64,000 bases of DNA from Anisodus tanguticus (Eukaryota; Streptophyta; Magnoliopsida; Solanales; Solanaceae). This document shows, piece by piece, positions 12,522 through 24,949 of the stretch (the stretch's first letter is position 1; the number at the start of each line of letters is the position of its first letter). The translations under genes were made by a program, and so were the position numbers. The stretch lies in NCBI GenBank assembly GCA_034509755.1, contig JAVYJV010000044.1, forward strand, positions 1-64,000, written 5' to 3'. The notes beneath the pieces are model-generated. The model ran no database searches. It saw nothing but the letters and a program-made list of their open reading frames with translations, and was not told the origin of the DNA.

Positions 12522-12739
12522 TTTATATAAAATAAATTTGAAATGAGAATAACTAATTTAAATTTAAATTTTTTTTCAACTAACTTTAAGTGGCAAAAAT
12601 TTTAAATTTGTAAACAAAAAAATTCGTGTAAATAGCATTTCTAAAGTACTGAATTATTTTGAAAATTTTTTTGTTTTCTAATTTTTAAAATATTATTCTT
12701 TAAGTTTCAATTTTCACATTATTTATCTAAATTCCAAAG
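12522..12739. promoter_or_regulatory. Shared divergent promoter region MED22/RBM42
   Basis: Only 218 bp separate the divergent start codons of MED22 and RBM42, so both promoters and 5' UTRs must lie here. The sequence is AT-rich with one more mixed patch (TAAGTGGC near 12586 and ATTCGTGTAAATAGC near 12622). I see no convincing TATA or initiator that decides the start sites. Confidence 0.5.
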
Positions 12740-13636
12740 ATGGACTACAATCGATATAGAAATGATTTAAAAAAGCAAATGGAAGATGAAATGAGTAGGT
12801 TTGAACAAGAAATTAACAGAGCTACATATCCTCAACCAACTTCTCAAATTCAAGCTAAACCATTACCTGCAATGTTCATTCCACCTCAAATACAAAGACA
12901 ACAACAAAATCGTGCACAAACTAGCTCAAGTTCATTTATAATTCAATCTAATCAATTGAGTAATGCAGTTTTACCGATGCATGGAAACTATGTTAATAGA
13001 TTACCAGTTGGTAAAAATCAAAGCTTACCTATTTTGCAACAAAATAGATTCCCTGTTATGTTACCAACCCAATCTTTCACATCCCTTAACTCAAATTTAA
13101 ATTCATCTATTCAACCATCTGGACTACAACCTACACCATCTTATACTGTTACTCCTATGGGTTTACCTACAAATGTTCATAATGTACCTAACTATACCCC
13201 GGCTACAACTTCAACTGGAACAAAAAAATCAAAATCAAATGATTCAAAAAACAAAAAACAAAAAAAAGCATTAAGAGTTGCTGGTGGACAAACTTGGGAA
13301 GATCCTAGTTTACAAGAGTGGGGTCAAGATGATTTTAGAATTTTTTGTGGAGATTTAGGTAATGATGTGAATGATGAAATTTTAAGTAGAGCTTTCAATA
13401 AATATCCTTCTTTCATTAAATGTAAAGTAATAAGAGACAAAAAAACAAATAAATCAAAAGGTTATGGATTCATAAGTTTTAAAGATCCAACTGATTTTAT
13501 AAAAGCAATGAGAGATATGGATGGAAAGTATGTAGGCAGTAGACCAATTAAACTAAGAAAATCTAATTGGAAAGATCGAAATTTAGATGTTGTGAAGAAA
13601 AAGTTAAAAGAAAAGCAAAAATTAGGCTTAATTTAA
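12740..13636 (+). CDS. RBM42: RNA-binding protein 42
   Basis: RBM42 is an RNA-binding protein with one C-terminal RRM, associated with the spliceosome and with hnRNP K. This single-exon gene encodes 298 residues. The N-terminus carries the family's short acidic helix (KKQMEDEMSRFEQEI). A long Gln/Pro/Ser/Asn-rich disordered linker follows. Then come a lysine-rich patch near residues 163-178, the signature RVAGGQTWEDPSLQEW, and the RRM at about 200-278 with RNP2 (RIFCGDLG) and RNP1 (KGYGFISF). A basic helix ends the protein. It is shorter than human RBM42 mainly because the proline-rich linker is reduced. Confidence 0.95.
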   Translation: MDYNRYRNDLKKQMEDEMSRFEQEINRATYPQPTSQIQAKPLPAMFIPPQIQRQQQNRAQTSSSSFIIQSNQLSNAVLPMHGNYVNRLPVGKNQSLPILQQNRFPVMLPTQSFTSLNSNLNSSIQPSGLQPTPSYTVTPMGLPTNVHNVPNYTPATTSTGTKKSKSNDSKNKKQKKALRVAGGQTWEDPSLQEWGQDDFRIFCGDLGNDVNDEILSRAFNKYPSFIKCKVIRDKKTNKSKGYGFISFKDPTDFIKAMRDMDGKYVGSRPIKLRKSNWKDRNLDVVKKKLKEKQKLGLI

Positions 13637-16600
13637 TTTCAATTTAAAGAAAAAATCTCATCACTCAAAATTTTTACGTATTTTGATATAATTTTTTCAA
13701 TTTGAATTTTTAAAACTAAAAATTAATAAAAATTAGAAATTTGCATGTTTAACTTACAAATTTTGATTTAAATTCATAGAGTTTAACAAATGTTTGTATA
13801 TAATTTATGAGAAAAAAATTTTTTGCTATGAAAACTAATTATAAAATATTTAAGTCTATTTTTTTAAAATGATTTAAGTTTTTGAATTGATCTATTTGAC
13901 TAAGCTTTTTTTTAAATTATTTTTTTTTAGACTAAGATTAAAGCGTTAATCAAATTTTTACTTTAAATTTGTAAATTTAACAAAAAAAATAACATAAAAA
14001 CCTCATTAAAAAATTAGGTTGATAGAAGCTATTATCATGTATAAAGAATTAAAAAAGTAACTTGAAAATTTTGGTTCAAATAAAAATTCTAAATAGAGTA
14101 AACATTAATGTAAACTTGTGTAAAGAATTTTCTAAATTTATTAACTCTCTTGATTTTTTTTTTACTTTTCATTGTCATTTGGCTTTTAAAAACCCAACCT
14201 ACAATTCAATGCTTAAACTATTTAATCATCTAAATAAAAGTGTTTTGAAACAATTTTTATAAGATACTAAAATTGTGTTTTTTTCTAAAAAATTTTTGTT
14301 TAAAAAAGAATTTCATAGAGTTTCATTTAATTAGATTTATTTATAATTTTTTGATATTTTTTTGATAAAAAAAATTTAGTGTTATAAATTATTTAAAAAT
14401 TTGGGTTAGTTTCAAATAAAAAATATTTATTGTTAAGGTTATTTAAAATGACTTTAAGAAAAAATTAGACAGAAATCATAAAAAAGAATTAAAAATAAAG
14501 TTTCAAAATGATCTTAAAAAAATAAGAAGAATAAAATAGAAAAATAAAATAAAAAAGTAAATTAGAAAAGTAAAATAAGAAATTTAGAAATTAGAAAAAT
14601 ATAAATTAGAAAATTAATTTTAGAAAATTAATTTGCTTTCAGACAACTGAATATTTTATTCTTAAAAAAACCTGTTGTTTTTAATTTTATTGTTTTTTTT
14701 CAAAAAAGCTTATCACAATTTTTTATTTTAATAAAAATTAAACTAAAACTAATTAATAATTGCAAATTGATTTATTGGTTTAATTTTTTGTTTTTCTAGT
14801 TTTATTATTTGAGTCTTTTATATAAACTATATTTGAAAATATAAAAACAATTAAATAAATAGGTTTATTTTAAATTATCAATAAAAGAATTTATAATTTT
14901 AAACGTTGTGAAAAAATTTAAACTCATTGTCAAATAAATAACAAAGATTTAACCTTAAAATTCTAAAATACTTTGTGAATTTAAAGAAAAATCAAAAAGT
15001 TTATATAAAAAAGAAGCCACACATTTTTACATATTTAGTAAAAGTTTTGCCTTAATTTTCAGTAACATATCTTAATTCAATTTTTGTTTAAAATTATAGA
15101 TTTTTTAAAACCTTAGTTATATTTATTAATTTGAGTTATATTTATTTAAACTGAATTTTTTTATTTTTAAAACAAATTTTAAACAAAGAAAAAACCTAGA
15201 AATTATTTGTTATTAGAAACATAACTATTATTTGTATAGTTTTTTTATTATATTGATCAATATAGTTTAATAAATTCAGTATTATTCAAATCTAATTTTT
15301 TTTTCAATTAATCAAGTCTAAAATATAATAATTATATGACCAAAACTACTATTCAAGCTTATAAAAAGTTCTATTAAAATTTTCTATTTAATTTCTCTAT
15401 TTAGTTTTTTTCTATTTTTTGTTTAAATTTTCTTATTAAACTTTTGTTTTTTAAAAAAATGGTAAATAAATTTTGTTTTTAAAAGGTGAAAATGTCTAAA
15501 ATGAAATACATATTTTAAAGATTTGAGAAGTTTTTTTTAGATTTTTAAAAATGTAGTCTTAAAGTATGAAATTAAAAGGATTTTTTTTTTTGAAAACTTT
15601 TGAATTTTTTTTGATCTTTTGATTTTAGTTTATTGAAAAATAGGTCAAAAATTATTAATGAAAAATATTCAAACGGTAGTGGCAAAATTGTATAAAACAA
15701 AAAAGTTAAAATTTATTTAAAATTTTTCAAGTTCAAGTTCATTTTAAAAAATTAAGAATTTTTTTAGATGTTTTATCAAAAAAGTTATGATACTTTAAAT
15801 TATCAAGTTCAAAGTGTGAAAAAAAAAGAAAAAACATTAATGATATTTTGCATCAAAATAAAAAAAAAATTAGCTTAGTGACTTAAAAATTTTTTTTTTT
15901 TTGGTTGATATTTCTAACCTTTTTTTTTCTTAATTTACAAGTATGAAACTATTTTTTTGGTTTTAATCCAAATTAAAATTTAAATTTAATTTTTATGTAA
16001 AAAAAAAAATTTGAAGTTTAAAGTTTAAAAATATTAAACCTTTTTTTTTTAATTTGGCAATCTTTTTGTGAAATTAAAAGAATTAAATTCATTAATACGT
16101 ATTCTGAATTCTTAGTTTCAAAACTTTTTAAAAAAAAACAAACTATAAAAGTTTCAGTTTTAAAGTGATTTTATCAGTTGTAATAGTGTTATGTTAAGAA
16201 ATTCTTAAGAAATAAATTCTTAATCGGAAAACTTATGTAAGTTAATATAATTTTCTTTAATTTTTTAAATTAGAAAAAATCATTGACTGATAACATTAGC
16301 TAAGATAATTATGTCTAATGTAATTTAAATTTTATTGTTCAAAAAAATTTATTATTTAAAACTTAATTTGACAATTTAATTCTGGTTTACGATTTTAATC
16401 GAATATTTTTCTTCCTGTTTGCTAAAAATAAAGATTAATTAAAATATTAAGATTTGAAAATATTTTTATAAAAATATTCTTTAAATTTATGAAAATTGTG
16501 AACAAAATAAAATTTTTTTCAAAAGAAATAAGTTTGAATAAATTAGAAGTTTAATGAGAAAACTTAATATTTATTTATAATTAATAAAAAATTTGACTTT

Positions 16601-19229
16601 GAACCTAGTATTTAAATTGAAAACTATTCAGTTTTTTTTAGATTAAAAACTTCATTTAAATATACGAACAAATAAAATTTTCTACTTGCTGATATTTGAT
16701 CTTTTCCAATAGATTAATTTACAAGGCATATAAATTGAATTAAAAAATTCATTATCTATTTAAATTTATTTTTTACATAAATTTTTACCTAATTTTCCAT
16801 GAATATTTGAAGAATTATTTTCTAATTTTTTGTGAAAGTGTTTCATTCTTAAAAAATTAGAAAATAAATATCTTTACATATGAATAGATAAAAATATTTT
16901 TTTTAAATAAAATAAAGTTTGTTTAAGTTAATTTAATATAAATAGATAAGAATTTTATTACCTAAATCAATTATAAAATTACACATTTAAAGTTTAAATA
17001 GAACAATTTAAATTTAATTTAAATTTATAATCATCTTTTTAACAAAAAAATACTGATTGTTTTATATTAAATTGTTAAGCGACAAAAAATTATCTTTTTT
17101 CTAAATTAACCAATAGATATGTAAAATAAATTTTTTTTTTCTTGATTTTTTTGATTAAAATTAAATTTTAAAAAAATAATTTCTTGTTTATTGGAAAAAA
17201 CTAGTTTTATTCCTAAAAATTTATCTAAACTTAGTTCAAAAGATTAGTTTTATTAGGAAATAAATTAATAATTTAATTTTAAATAACTCGTTTCTTAATG
17301 TTTATGTTTCACAAATTATGTAAAGTGCAATAAAATAATTAGAAAAAAATATTTGAAAATCGTGTTTTTAATATTTATCTTAGAATGATTGTTTAAAACT
17401 TACAAAATACTTTGCTAATTTTTGAAATTAAATTTATTATCAGTTTTCCTAAAAAACAAAATAACTTTTTATAACAAAAGACATTAAAAATTTCAAAAAA
17501 AAGGAAAAACTAAATTAAAAAGTTTGAAAAAAGCAAGTATACTTAAAAATACCTAAAAAGTTGTTAAGAATAAATTAAAAATCTGTTATAAACTAGAATT
17601 AATGATTTTTGTAAAAAAAAAATTCCTATTTAATTAATTCAACTCAAATTTTTTTTTTTTTTTTTTTTTTTTTAGTTTTGATCTAACCTTAGTGATAAGC
17701 TTTTTCAATAGAAAAAAAAATATAACTAATCTCAAGGCTAAAAAAAAAGAATCACGAAATAGCATATGTACTCCAGATATCTTTCCTATGAAATAATTTT
17801 ATATACTCGAAGTTTTTATAATTTTGATATGAGCCCCTTTTATTTTAACAAAGTTAGTCATGCAAAAAAAATACTGTTAAACAAATGTTTTGTAATTTTT
17901 TTATTTTAGGTTTAATCTGAGTCAGTAAAGATATTTTTTGAAACTATTTTTAAACTTTCTTTTTAATCATTCAATAAAGAATTATTAAACGCTTTGAATC
18001 AACTTAGTAAACTCAAAAAAAATATTTTGAACATGAGTAAACTACTACATTGAAACTTATAAATTTTCAATTAGAAGATAAGTTTACATAAATTAATTTT
18101 CTTATTAAAAATTAAGTTTAATTTAAGAAATCTTTTACAACGTGTATAATTTTCCAAAGTATTCATATTTAATCAGAAGAACAAAAAAAATTAATGTTTA
18201 AGGAAGTTTTTTTTTAGGGTAATCTTTAGTTAAATAAAGTTTAAAAATCTTATTAATAGAAAATAATTCATAAAAAAATAGATTTAGCTTAATTTATAAG
18301 CTTAGATTATTTAATTTTTTTATAATTCGTCTAAAATAAATAAAGTTTTATGGTTAACTTAAAATCTAATTTATCTAATTAGTATCCCACCCCGATCAGT
18401 ACAAAAATAAAATAAAAAAAAAAATTGACCAAAAAATTAGACCAAACCCTCTTAGCATTTTCTTTGTATTAAAGTTTATTATTATTGTAAGAGAGGTAGT
18501 TAACACTTAGTAAAGAAAATAAACTTTGTTTAAATAGAGCTATTTTTTTTTTGCGCTTATTTCTACATATTAATCATTGTTAACAACAATTTTATCTAAA
18601 ACAATTAATTGTCTTTGGATCAAGAAAATTTTGCGCTTGCTCAATTAAAACTAAATTTCATTAAAAGTGGCTGCTTGATAATTAAATTCACAGTCCTCAA
18701 TTTTAAATAAAATTGCTTACTTCCGTGTCAACTTATACGAAAAAACTTATTTTATCATTGTTTTTTTGATTTGTTTACCAAATAATTTCAATAAATTTTT
18801 TTGAAAATTATACTTAAGTTTTGAAAAGGAATTTTTTCTCTATTTATTTTAATTATAATTTAGTTACTGTGAATTTAAGTTTTTTTTATTTGAGTTTTTT
18901 TTTAAAAAAAAATATTTTTTTGTTTTTAAACTTTTTTTTTAAAACTCAAAGTTTTTTACATTTAAAGTTTTTTTGTGCTTAAGTTTTTTTCGTATCATTT
19001 TTTTTTAAAAACTTATTTTAAATAATTCAAAGTCTTTGATGATGACAATAAAAAATTTGTTTTCTAACTCTTTTTTTATAAACTTCTTTTTTAAAAATAA
19101 CTTTTTTAAAAAGTAAATATTTTTTTAGGATTTCAATGCTATAAATTTATTGACATCAAAGTGACTATTTTTGTTTGATCATTCTGAATATCAAAAAAAA
19201 AAAATTTTTCATTAAACTTTAGTTTTATT
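13637..19229. other. AT-rich intergenic region
   Basis: About 5.6 kb without recognisable coding sequence. A TTG-initiated frame at 14062-14262 has random AT-type composition and I do not accept it. A run of 25 T lies at 17649-17673. A more mixed stretch at about 18370-18780, some 450-850 bp before the SLC26A11-like start codon, is broken by stops in all frames I checked. It could hold the promoter or an untranslated first exon of that gene. Confidence 0.5.
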
Positions 19230-21586
19230 ATGGACGAAAAAACAAAAAAATTAATCTCAGATGATTTAAACGTTATTAAATACGAATCAATAAAAGCTCG
19301 TAATTCATATACTCAAAAAAATAATTCCTTCGGTAAGTTGTTTTCTAGTGTTTGAAAAAAATTGAAATTTTTTTTTTATTTTAAGGCATGAATATAAGCA
19401 TTGATGAAGAAGACCAAGTGTCTGCTGCTGCCTGTTGTCACTGGTGTTATCAACGTTTTTTTACTTTAGATAAACTTAAACGAAGATTTCCAATTGTTAA
19501 ATGGTTACCTAAATATTCTAAAAAAGATTTAAAAGGAGATATTATAGCAGGAATATCAGTTGCATTCACGATCGTTCCTCAAGCATTGGCATTTGCTATG
19601 CTAGCTGGTTTACCACCTCAATATGGACTTTACAGTAGTTTTATGGGTTGTTTTATATATGCTATTTTTGGTACTTGTCGTGATGCTGCTTTAGGCCCAA
19701 CATCAATTTTATCAATTTTAACAGCTCCTTTTTCTTTAATTGGTGGTCCAGTTTATGCAACTTTATTATGTTTCATTTCTGGAATAGTTATGCTGATTTG
19801 TGGCTTTCTCAACCTTGGTTTTATTGTAGATTTTGTATCATTTCCGGTAATTTCAGCGTTTTCAAGTTCAGCTGCAATAACTATAATTATAAGTCAATTA
19901 AAAAGCTTATTTGGATTAAATTATACAAGCTCTCGTTTGACAGAAAATATTATGAATTTTATTAATCATATTCATCAAGTAAAAATAAGTGATATGTTTT
20001 TAGGTTTTGCGTGTTTAGCTTTTTTAATACCAATGCAATTATTAAAAGATAAACGATTTTTGCGTCATAAATCTAAAAAGTCTAAAAAAAGAAATTTAGT
20101 TAATTCTATTTGGCTGATTTTGGTCACTGGTAGAAATGCTATAATTGTCCTAGTTACTGCATTATTAACATATTATTTTTTCTTTAACCAAGTTACTACA
20201 CCTAAAGAAATAAAATCAGGATTACCTAGTTTTAAATTACCTCAATTTACTCTTGTAGAGTTGGATCAAACTACTAATCAGACTGTTACAAAAACGTTTG
20301 ACACTATTATTACAGACATTGGTAAAGGTATACCTGTTATTGTTTTAATATCTATACTTGAGACCGTTGCTGTAGCTAAAACTTTTACTGGAAGTGTTAA
20401 ATTAGATCCTACTCAAGAAATGGTCGCTTTAGGACTTTGTAATTTTGTTTCAAGTTTTTTTTCGTCAATGCCAATTGCAGGAAGTTTTTCTCGTTCTGCA
20501 GTTAATCATAGTTCAGGTGTTAAAACTCAAGCCGCTGGTGTTTTAACTGGATTTCTTGTTTTAATAGCAATTCAAGTATTAACACCTGTTTTTTCATATA
20601 TTCCACAAACAGCTTTAAGCGCTATAATTGTTGCTGCTGTTATTCCAATGATAAAAATTTCAGATATAATAATTATTTTTAATGCAAACCGTATCGATTT
20701 AATACCTTATTTTTTAACTATGTTTGCAAGTCTTTTTTGGGGTTTAGAATATGGAGTTATATTTGGTGTTACTTGTTCACTTATTATGTTATTATATCAA
20801 ATGGCTAGACCAAGAGTTAGTATTGTCTTGCGTACAGTACCTAATGCTTCATACCGATTTGTTTATGTAAAGCCTGATAGAAGTGTATTTTTTCCTTCTG
20901 TTGAATATATGAAAATTAAAATTAATAAAGCAATACCAAATAAAAAGAATAATACTTCTATTGAAGGTGTTATGTTTCAAGATAGTCGTGATTTAAGTGA
21001 TATGAATGGACAATCTAAGAATGATGTAAATCAAAAATATTATTCATCTAATTTAAGTCAAAAAGTATCTCCAACTGAAAATGGTTTAGAAAATTCTAAA
21101 ACAAATATTATAAATTTAGAAAATGGTCAAAACATAAAACTTGGTGAATCTTCAATAAGTAATAAGCTTGAAAAAAATTTAACAAGTAATTTATTTAGCC
21201 AAAAGACAATTAAATTTAATGAAAAAACAAAAGCTACTGAATTAATTGCTGTTGTAATTGATGGAGAACATATGTTTAGAACTGACACTACATTTGCTGT
21301 AGCTATACGTAATTTAACGATAAATTTGAAAAAAAAAGGTTTAATTACAATTTTTTATAATTTGAGAAAGCCTACATTTAGAGCTCTAAGTTCTACATTA
21401 GATAAGAATGAATTTTATTATTGTGTTTTAGAAAGTCAAGTATATGATTTAATAAGTAAATGTTCAAGTTCTCAAGATATAAGAAGTAGAAGTAACAGTA
21501 CTTCTTCAGAGACAGATCAATCTGATGAAATAGACTACTGTAAACCAGAAAGACATTGGATCTCACAATCAACAGAAGCATTTTAA
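19230..21586 (+). CDS. SLC26A11: SLC26A11-like sulfate/anion transporter
   Basis: This is a multi-pass SLC26 (SulP) anion transporter; the closest human relative by eye is the sodium-independent sulfate transporter SLC26A11. Exon 1 (19230-19332) supplies 34 codons, a 53-bp intron follows, and exon 2 is 19386-21586, giving 767 residues. A start at 19388 is also possible but leaves an in-frame coding first exon unexplained. The transport domain spans roughly residues 55-490 and contains the signature IVPQALAFAMLAGLPPQYGLY and the TM3 motif LGPTSILS. The cytoplasmic STAS domain is split: one half near 515-550 and the other from about 652 (ELIAVVIDGEHMF) to 730, separated by about 100 polar Asn/Ser/Lys-rich residues. 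The protein is longer than human SLC26A11 (606 residues), largely because of this loop and a Ser-rich tail. Confidence 0.93.
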
Positions 21587-22795
21587 AATTATTTTTAAAA
21601 ATAAAAGCTTTAGTTTATTTTAGTTAATATTTTAATTTAACTAATTTAGTGCTTAAAAACCTGTCTTTAAAAATTCAAAAAAAAAAAAAAAATTTTAAAA
21701 ACTTAATTTACAAAGTATTAAGTGAAATTAGAAAATGATTTTAGTTTATCTAAACAATAAATAGAAAATAGATTTTTCTTTTATTTTTTTCTAAAGTTAG
21801 TTTATTATGCATAAAACGTATATTAAAATTAGTTTTGAAAATGAAACGATAATTATGAAAGTGTTATAAATGAAACATATTTATTTTTGTTCAACATTTT
21901 CATTGTACAGATCATTTTACTAGAAAAAAAAAGAGATTTTTTAAGTCGATTTTTATTTAAAGAATGGTTTATTAGTTAATTTTCTAGGTCATTTTTTTTT
22001 TTATTTATACAGATTTTATACATATTGTATAAACTGTATTGAAAAACTAGTTTATAATATTTGGTTTTTTAGAAAAATTGATCTACTGATTTAAATCATT
22101 TAACAATTATTGTTTAAAAAGAATTTTAATTTATATTTTTTTAAAAATATTTATCAATAAATTTATTTATTTTAAAACTTCAAATTATATTTTTTATCAA
22201 AAGCTTATTCATATAATGAAGTGAAAAATTTTTATTACAGTTTAAAATAACATTTCCTTTAAAACTGAGAAAGTTTTTTGTTAAAATTAATGTTTTTAAA
22301 AAAATCAGTTTAAAGTTACTTTACCTGGAATTTTTTCTCTAATTAAAAATTAATAAGTTTAAATGTAGAATATAGATAATTTATTTCAAAATTTAATTTA
22401 ATCAAATTTTCTTTTTTCAAAAAAACATTATATATAAGTTATTTTTGCTTAAATTACATTAAATATTGATTTTTTAATGAAATTAGGCAGTTTTGTAAAA
22501 ATGTATAAATCAATAATTTTATAATAAAGTCTAATATTTTTGTTTTTATTTTAATCAAATATCTGTTTAATTAGGTTCAAATTAGAATATTACTAACCAT
22601 GAAATGTATTTCATCGACTTTGAAAACTAATAAAAAATTATAAACAAATTTTATTTTTTCAAAAATAGAAGTTTGCAATTCAACTTTTATTAATTTATTT
22701 TAATTTTTTTACAAATTTTTTTTTTAACTTTTTTACAATTCGAACTATATTTACATTTTGAATAGAATTTTAGTTAAATTTTCTTTTTAAACTAA
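21587..22795. other. Intergenic between convergent SLC26A11 and WDR48
   Basis: AT-rich sequence holding the 3' UTRs of the two convergent genes. I see no gene, RNA or clear repeat in it. Confidence 0.6.
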
Positions 22796-24949
22796 TTATT
22801 TAATAAACCTATATTCTAAGAGAACATCACCACCTGATTTCCAAATAAAATGTTTTACTGTTCTTAAATCCATATTTAAATCTAATACTTGATCTTGGCA
22901 AAGTAACTCAATTTTTTCTTCAGCTATTGATTTTTTATCTGAATCATCATCTTCTTTTGAGTTTGTATAATTTTGATTATTACAATTTGGGTTTCTACAT
23001 GTTGTACTTGTACATTGTTTATTAGCTCCTGTTGAATTACATTGTGCATTTGTATTACAACCGTTTAGCTCATTTTTATTTATTATTTTTTCATAAATGT
23101 GTTGTATAATTTTTCTAACTTGTATAATATCATTAGCAGATAAACGATCTTTTTTAATTGTTTTAGTACCACATGTTGAATAATTAGCTAAAACAAAAAA
23201 TATTTTTATTGTATCAGGTGAAACTTTATGTACTACAACGTCTTTAACCCAGTCAGGAACACTATCTTGTAATAATTTATCTTCTAATTCTTTTTTAGCG
23301 TCTTCTATTGTTATTCTTAAAACAGGACGTGTCCCTCCTTCATTGAATATAATTGGTGTATGACCAGGCATTTTAAAAATAGAGTTGACTGTATTAAGAG
23401 AATTTTCACTAGAATTTGTACAATTAGTGTTGCTGTGTTTTGAATTATAATTATTTGTTTCATTTTCAGCTTCGTCACCATTTACATTTAATGAGTTTCC
23501 ATTTTTATTTTTGTTTAAAGAGCTTACCCAGTTATCGAGTAAAGATTGAAGCACTAAACAACCTAAATTTATTTTTGTTTCTGTTAATTCACTTAAACCA
23601 TATTCTTTAGATGAAACCCAAGCTGAAAAACAATCAGGATCTTCTAAATGTATTGATAACAAACCAGATTTTAAATCTACAGTAAACCAATTAGGTACGT
23701 ATACCATTTTAGATCTGCGTTTAATTTCTTCTTCAAAATCAACTTTTCCTAAATTTTGCACTTCACATGCATTCAATACATCAAAAATTGCAACATTGTC
23801 ATCACTATCTTTGGTCAATATATACCTTTTTTCATTTAATACATGAAACTTTCTAATTGATCTGTTACCACTAATATACATTTCTGGTAAATTATATCTA
23901 TAAGTTTGGTCTGATAATTCTGACTCACTAGTATCTAATTGCTGACTAAAAGGAATCATTTCTTTTGGGCTTGGTAATGGCCATTTTTTTACGTTAGAAT
24001 CTGTAGTAGAAATCCACATGCTTTTATTATTGGGTAAAGTTAACATTCTTAAAACAGGGGCTGTTTCTTCACAAACAATTAATCCATTCTCAGTATTGCT
24101 TAAATCTGTCATTACTATACGTTTATCTCTACCAGCTGAATACACAACTGAAAAATTATCATTAGTTTGTAAAGTCCAAACTCCATCTGTATGAACTCTT
24201 ATTACAGCAATAGATCGCTGTTGACCTATTGACCATAAACGAACTGTACCATCTGAACTAGCAGATAAACATTGAGTACCATCTTTATTTAAAATTAAAG
24301 ACCTAACATTATCGCTATGCCCTTTTAGCTTCATTAATTTTTGTGTAGTACGAGGATCCCAAAGACGAATTTTTTTTTCAGTTGAACCTGAAGCTATTAT
24401 ACTTCCATTTGAATTCATTGCTAAACTATAAATACTGTCTTTATTACCAGTCAAAGATGATGTTGTTACTGTATTATTACTTGCTGTTAAAGCAGTTAAA
24501 GTATTAACATCCCATAAAAAAATATTTCGATCTAGACCAGCAGAAGCTACTTGGTCAATATCTTTAGCGTAAGCTAAAGCTTTAACATAGTCTTTGTGTG
24601 TTCTTAAAGTTGACATACAAAAACCTTTAGTAGCGTTCCAGACTTTAACTGTGTTGTCAGAAGAAGCAGATATTAAATTATTACCACCACTACAAAGTAC
24701 TATATCATTACACCAATCTGTATGATGCTCCATAGATTGAATATATGGTTCATCATTTTTATCAAATTCAACATTCCATTTTCGAATAATTGAATCTCTA
24801 CCTGCTGTGTATAATCTTTGACTAATTGAATCATATTGTAAAGCATTTACTCCAGATCTATGGTATTTTTCTACCTTATCTCTAATAACATAAGAAACAG
24901 TAGTTTTTTTTCTTGTGTTGGCATTAAATTTATTTTTTGAAACAGCCAT
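22796..24949 (-). CDS. WDR48: WDR48 (UAF1), deubiquitinase cofactor
   Basis: WDR48/UAF1 binds and activates the ubiquitin proteases USP1, USP12 and USP46, in DNA repair and signalling. This intronless gene encodes 717 residues (human 677). The N-terminal beta-propeller has WD units with SGVNALQYD, DWCNDIVLCS, DYVKALAYA, DSIYSLAMN, DNVRSLILN and DGVWTLQTN as strand signatures, up to about residue 330. A middle ancillary domain includes WFTVDLKSGLLSIHLEDPDC. The C-terminal SUMO-like region contains GHTPIIFNEGGTRPVLRI and ends with WKSGGDVLLEYRF. Two low-complexity inserts are unusual: an Asn-rich one before GHTPI, and a Cys/Asn-rich one at residues 629-672. The lack of introns could suggest a processed copy, but the frame is intact. 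Confidence 0.96.
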   Translation of the reverse strand: MAVSKNKFNANTRKKTTVSYVIRDKVEKYHRSGVNALQYDSISQRLYTAGRDSIIRKWNVEFDKNDEPYIQSMEHHTDWCNDIVLCSGGNNLISASSDNTVKVWNATKGFCMSTLRTHKDYVKALAYAKDIDQVASAGLDRNIFLWDVNTLTALTASNNTVTTSSLTGNKDSIYSLAMNSNGSIIASGSTEKKIRLWDPRTTQKLMKLKGHSDNVRSLILNKDGTQCLSASSDGTVRLWSIGQQRSIAVIRVHTDGVWTLQTNDNFSVVYSAGRDKRIVMTDLSNTENGLIVCEETAPVLRMLTLPNNKSMWISTTDSNVKKWPLPSPKEMIPFSQQLDTSESELSDQTYRYNLPEMYISGNRSIRKFHVLNEKRYILTKDSDDNVAIFDVLNACEVQNLGKVDFEEEIKRRSKMVYVPNWFTVDLKSGLLSIHLEDPDCFSAWVSSKEYGLSELTETKINLGCLVLQSLLDNWVSSLNKNKNGNSLNVNGDEAENETNNYNSKHSNTNCTNSSENSLNTVNSIFKMPGHTPIIFNEGGTRPVLRITIEDAKKELEDKLLQDSVPDWVKDVVVHKVSPDTIKIFFVLANYSTCGTKTIKKDRLSANDIIQVRKIIQHIYEKIINKNELNGCNTNAQCNSTGANKQCTSTTCRNPNCNNQNYTNSKEDDDSDKKSIAEEKIELLCQDQVLDLNMDLRTVKHFIWKSGGDVLLEYRFIK

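Noticed and set aside
14062..14262. Plus-strand open frame of 66 codons
   Set aside because: It needs a TTG start and has random AT-type composition in a gene desert.
17649..17673. Run of 25 T as a poly(A) tail of a retroposed copy
   Set aside because: No coding or RNA-like sequence lies on the appropriate side and no target-site duplication is apparent; long T runs are common throughout.
22796..24949. WDR48 as a processed pseudogene because it has no intron
   Set aside because: The frame is intact over 717 codons with conserved blocks throughout, and RBM42 and MED22 in this window are also intronless.
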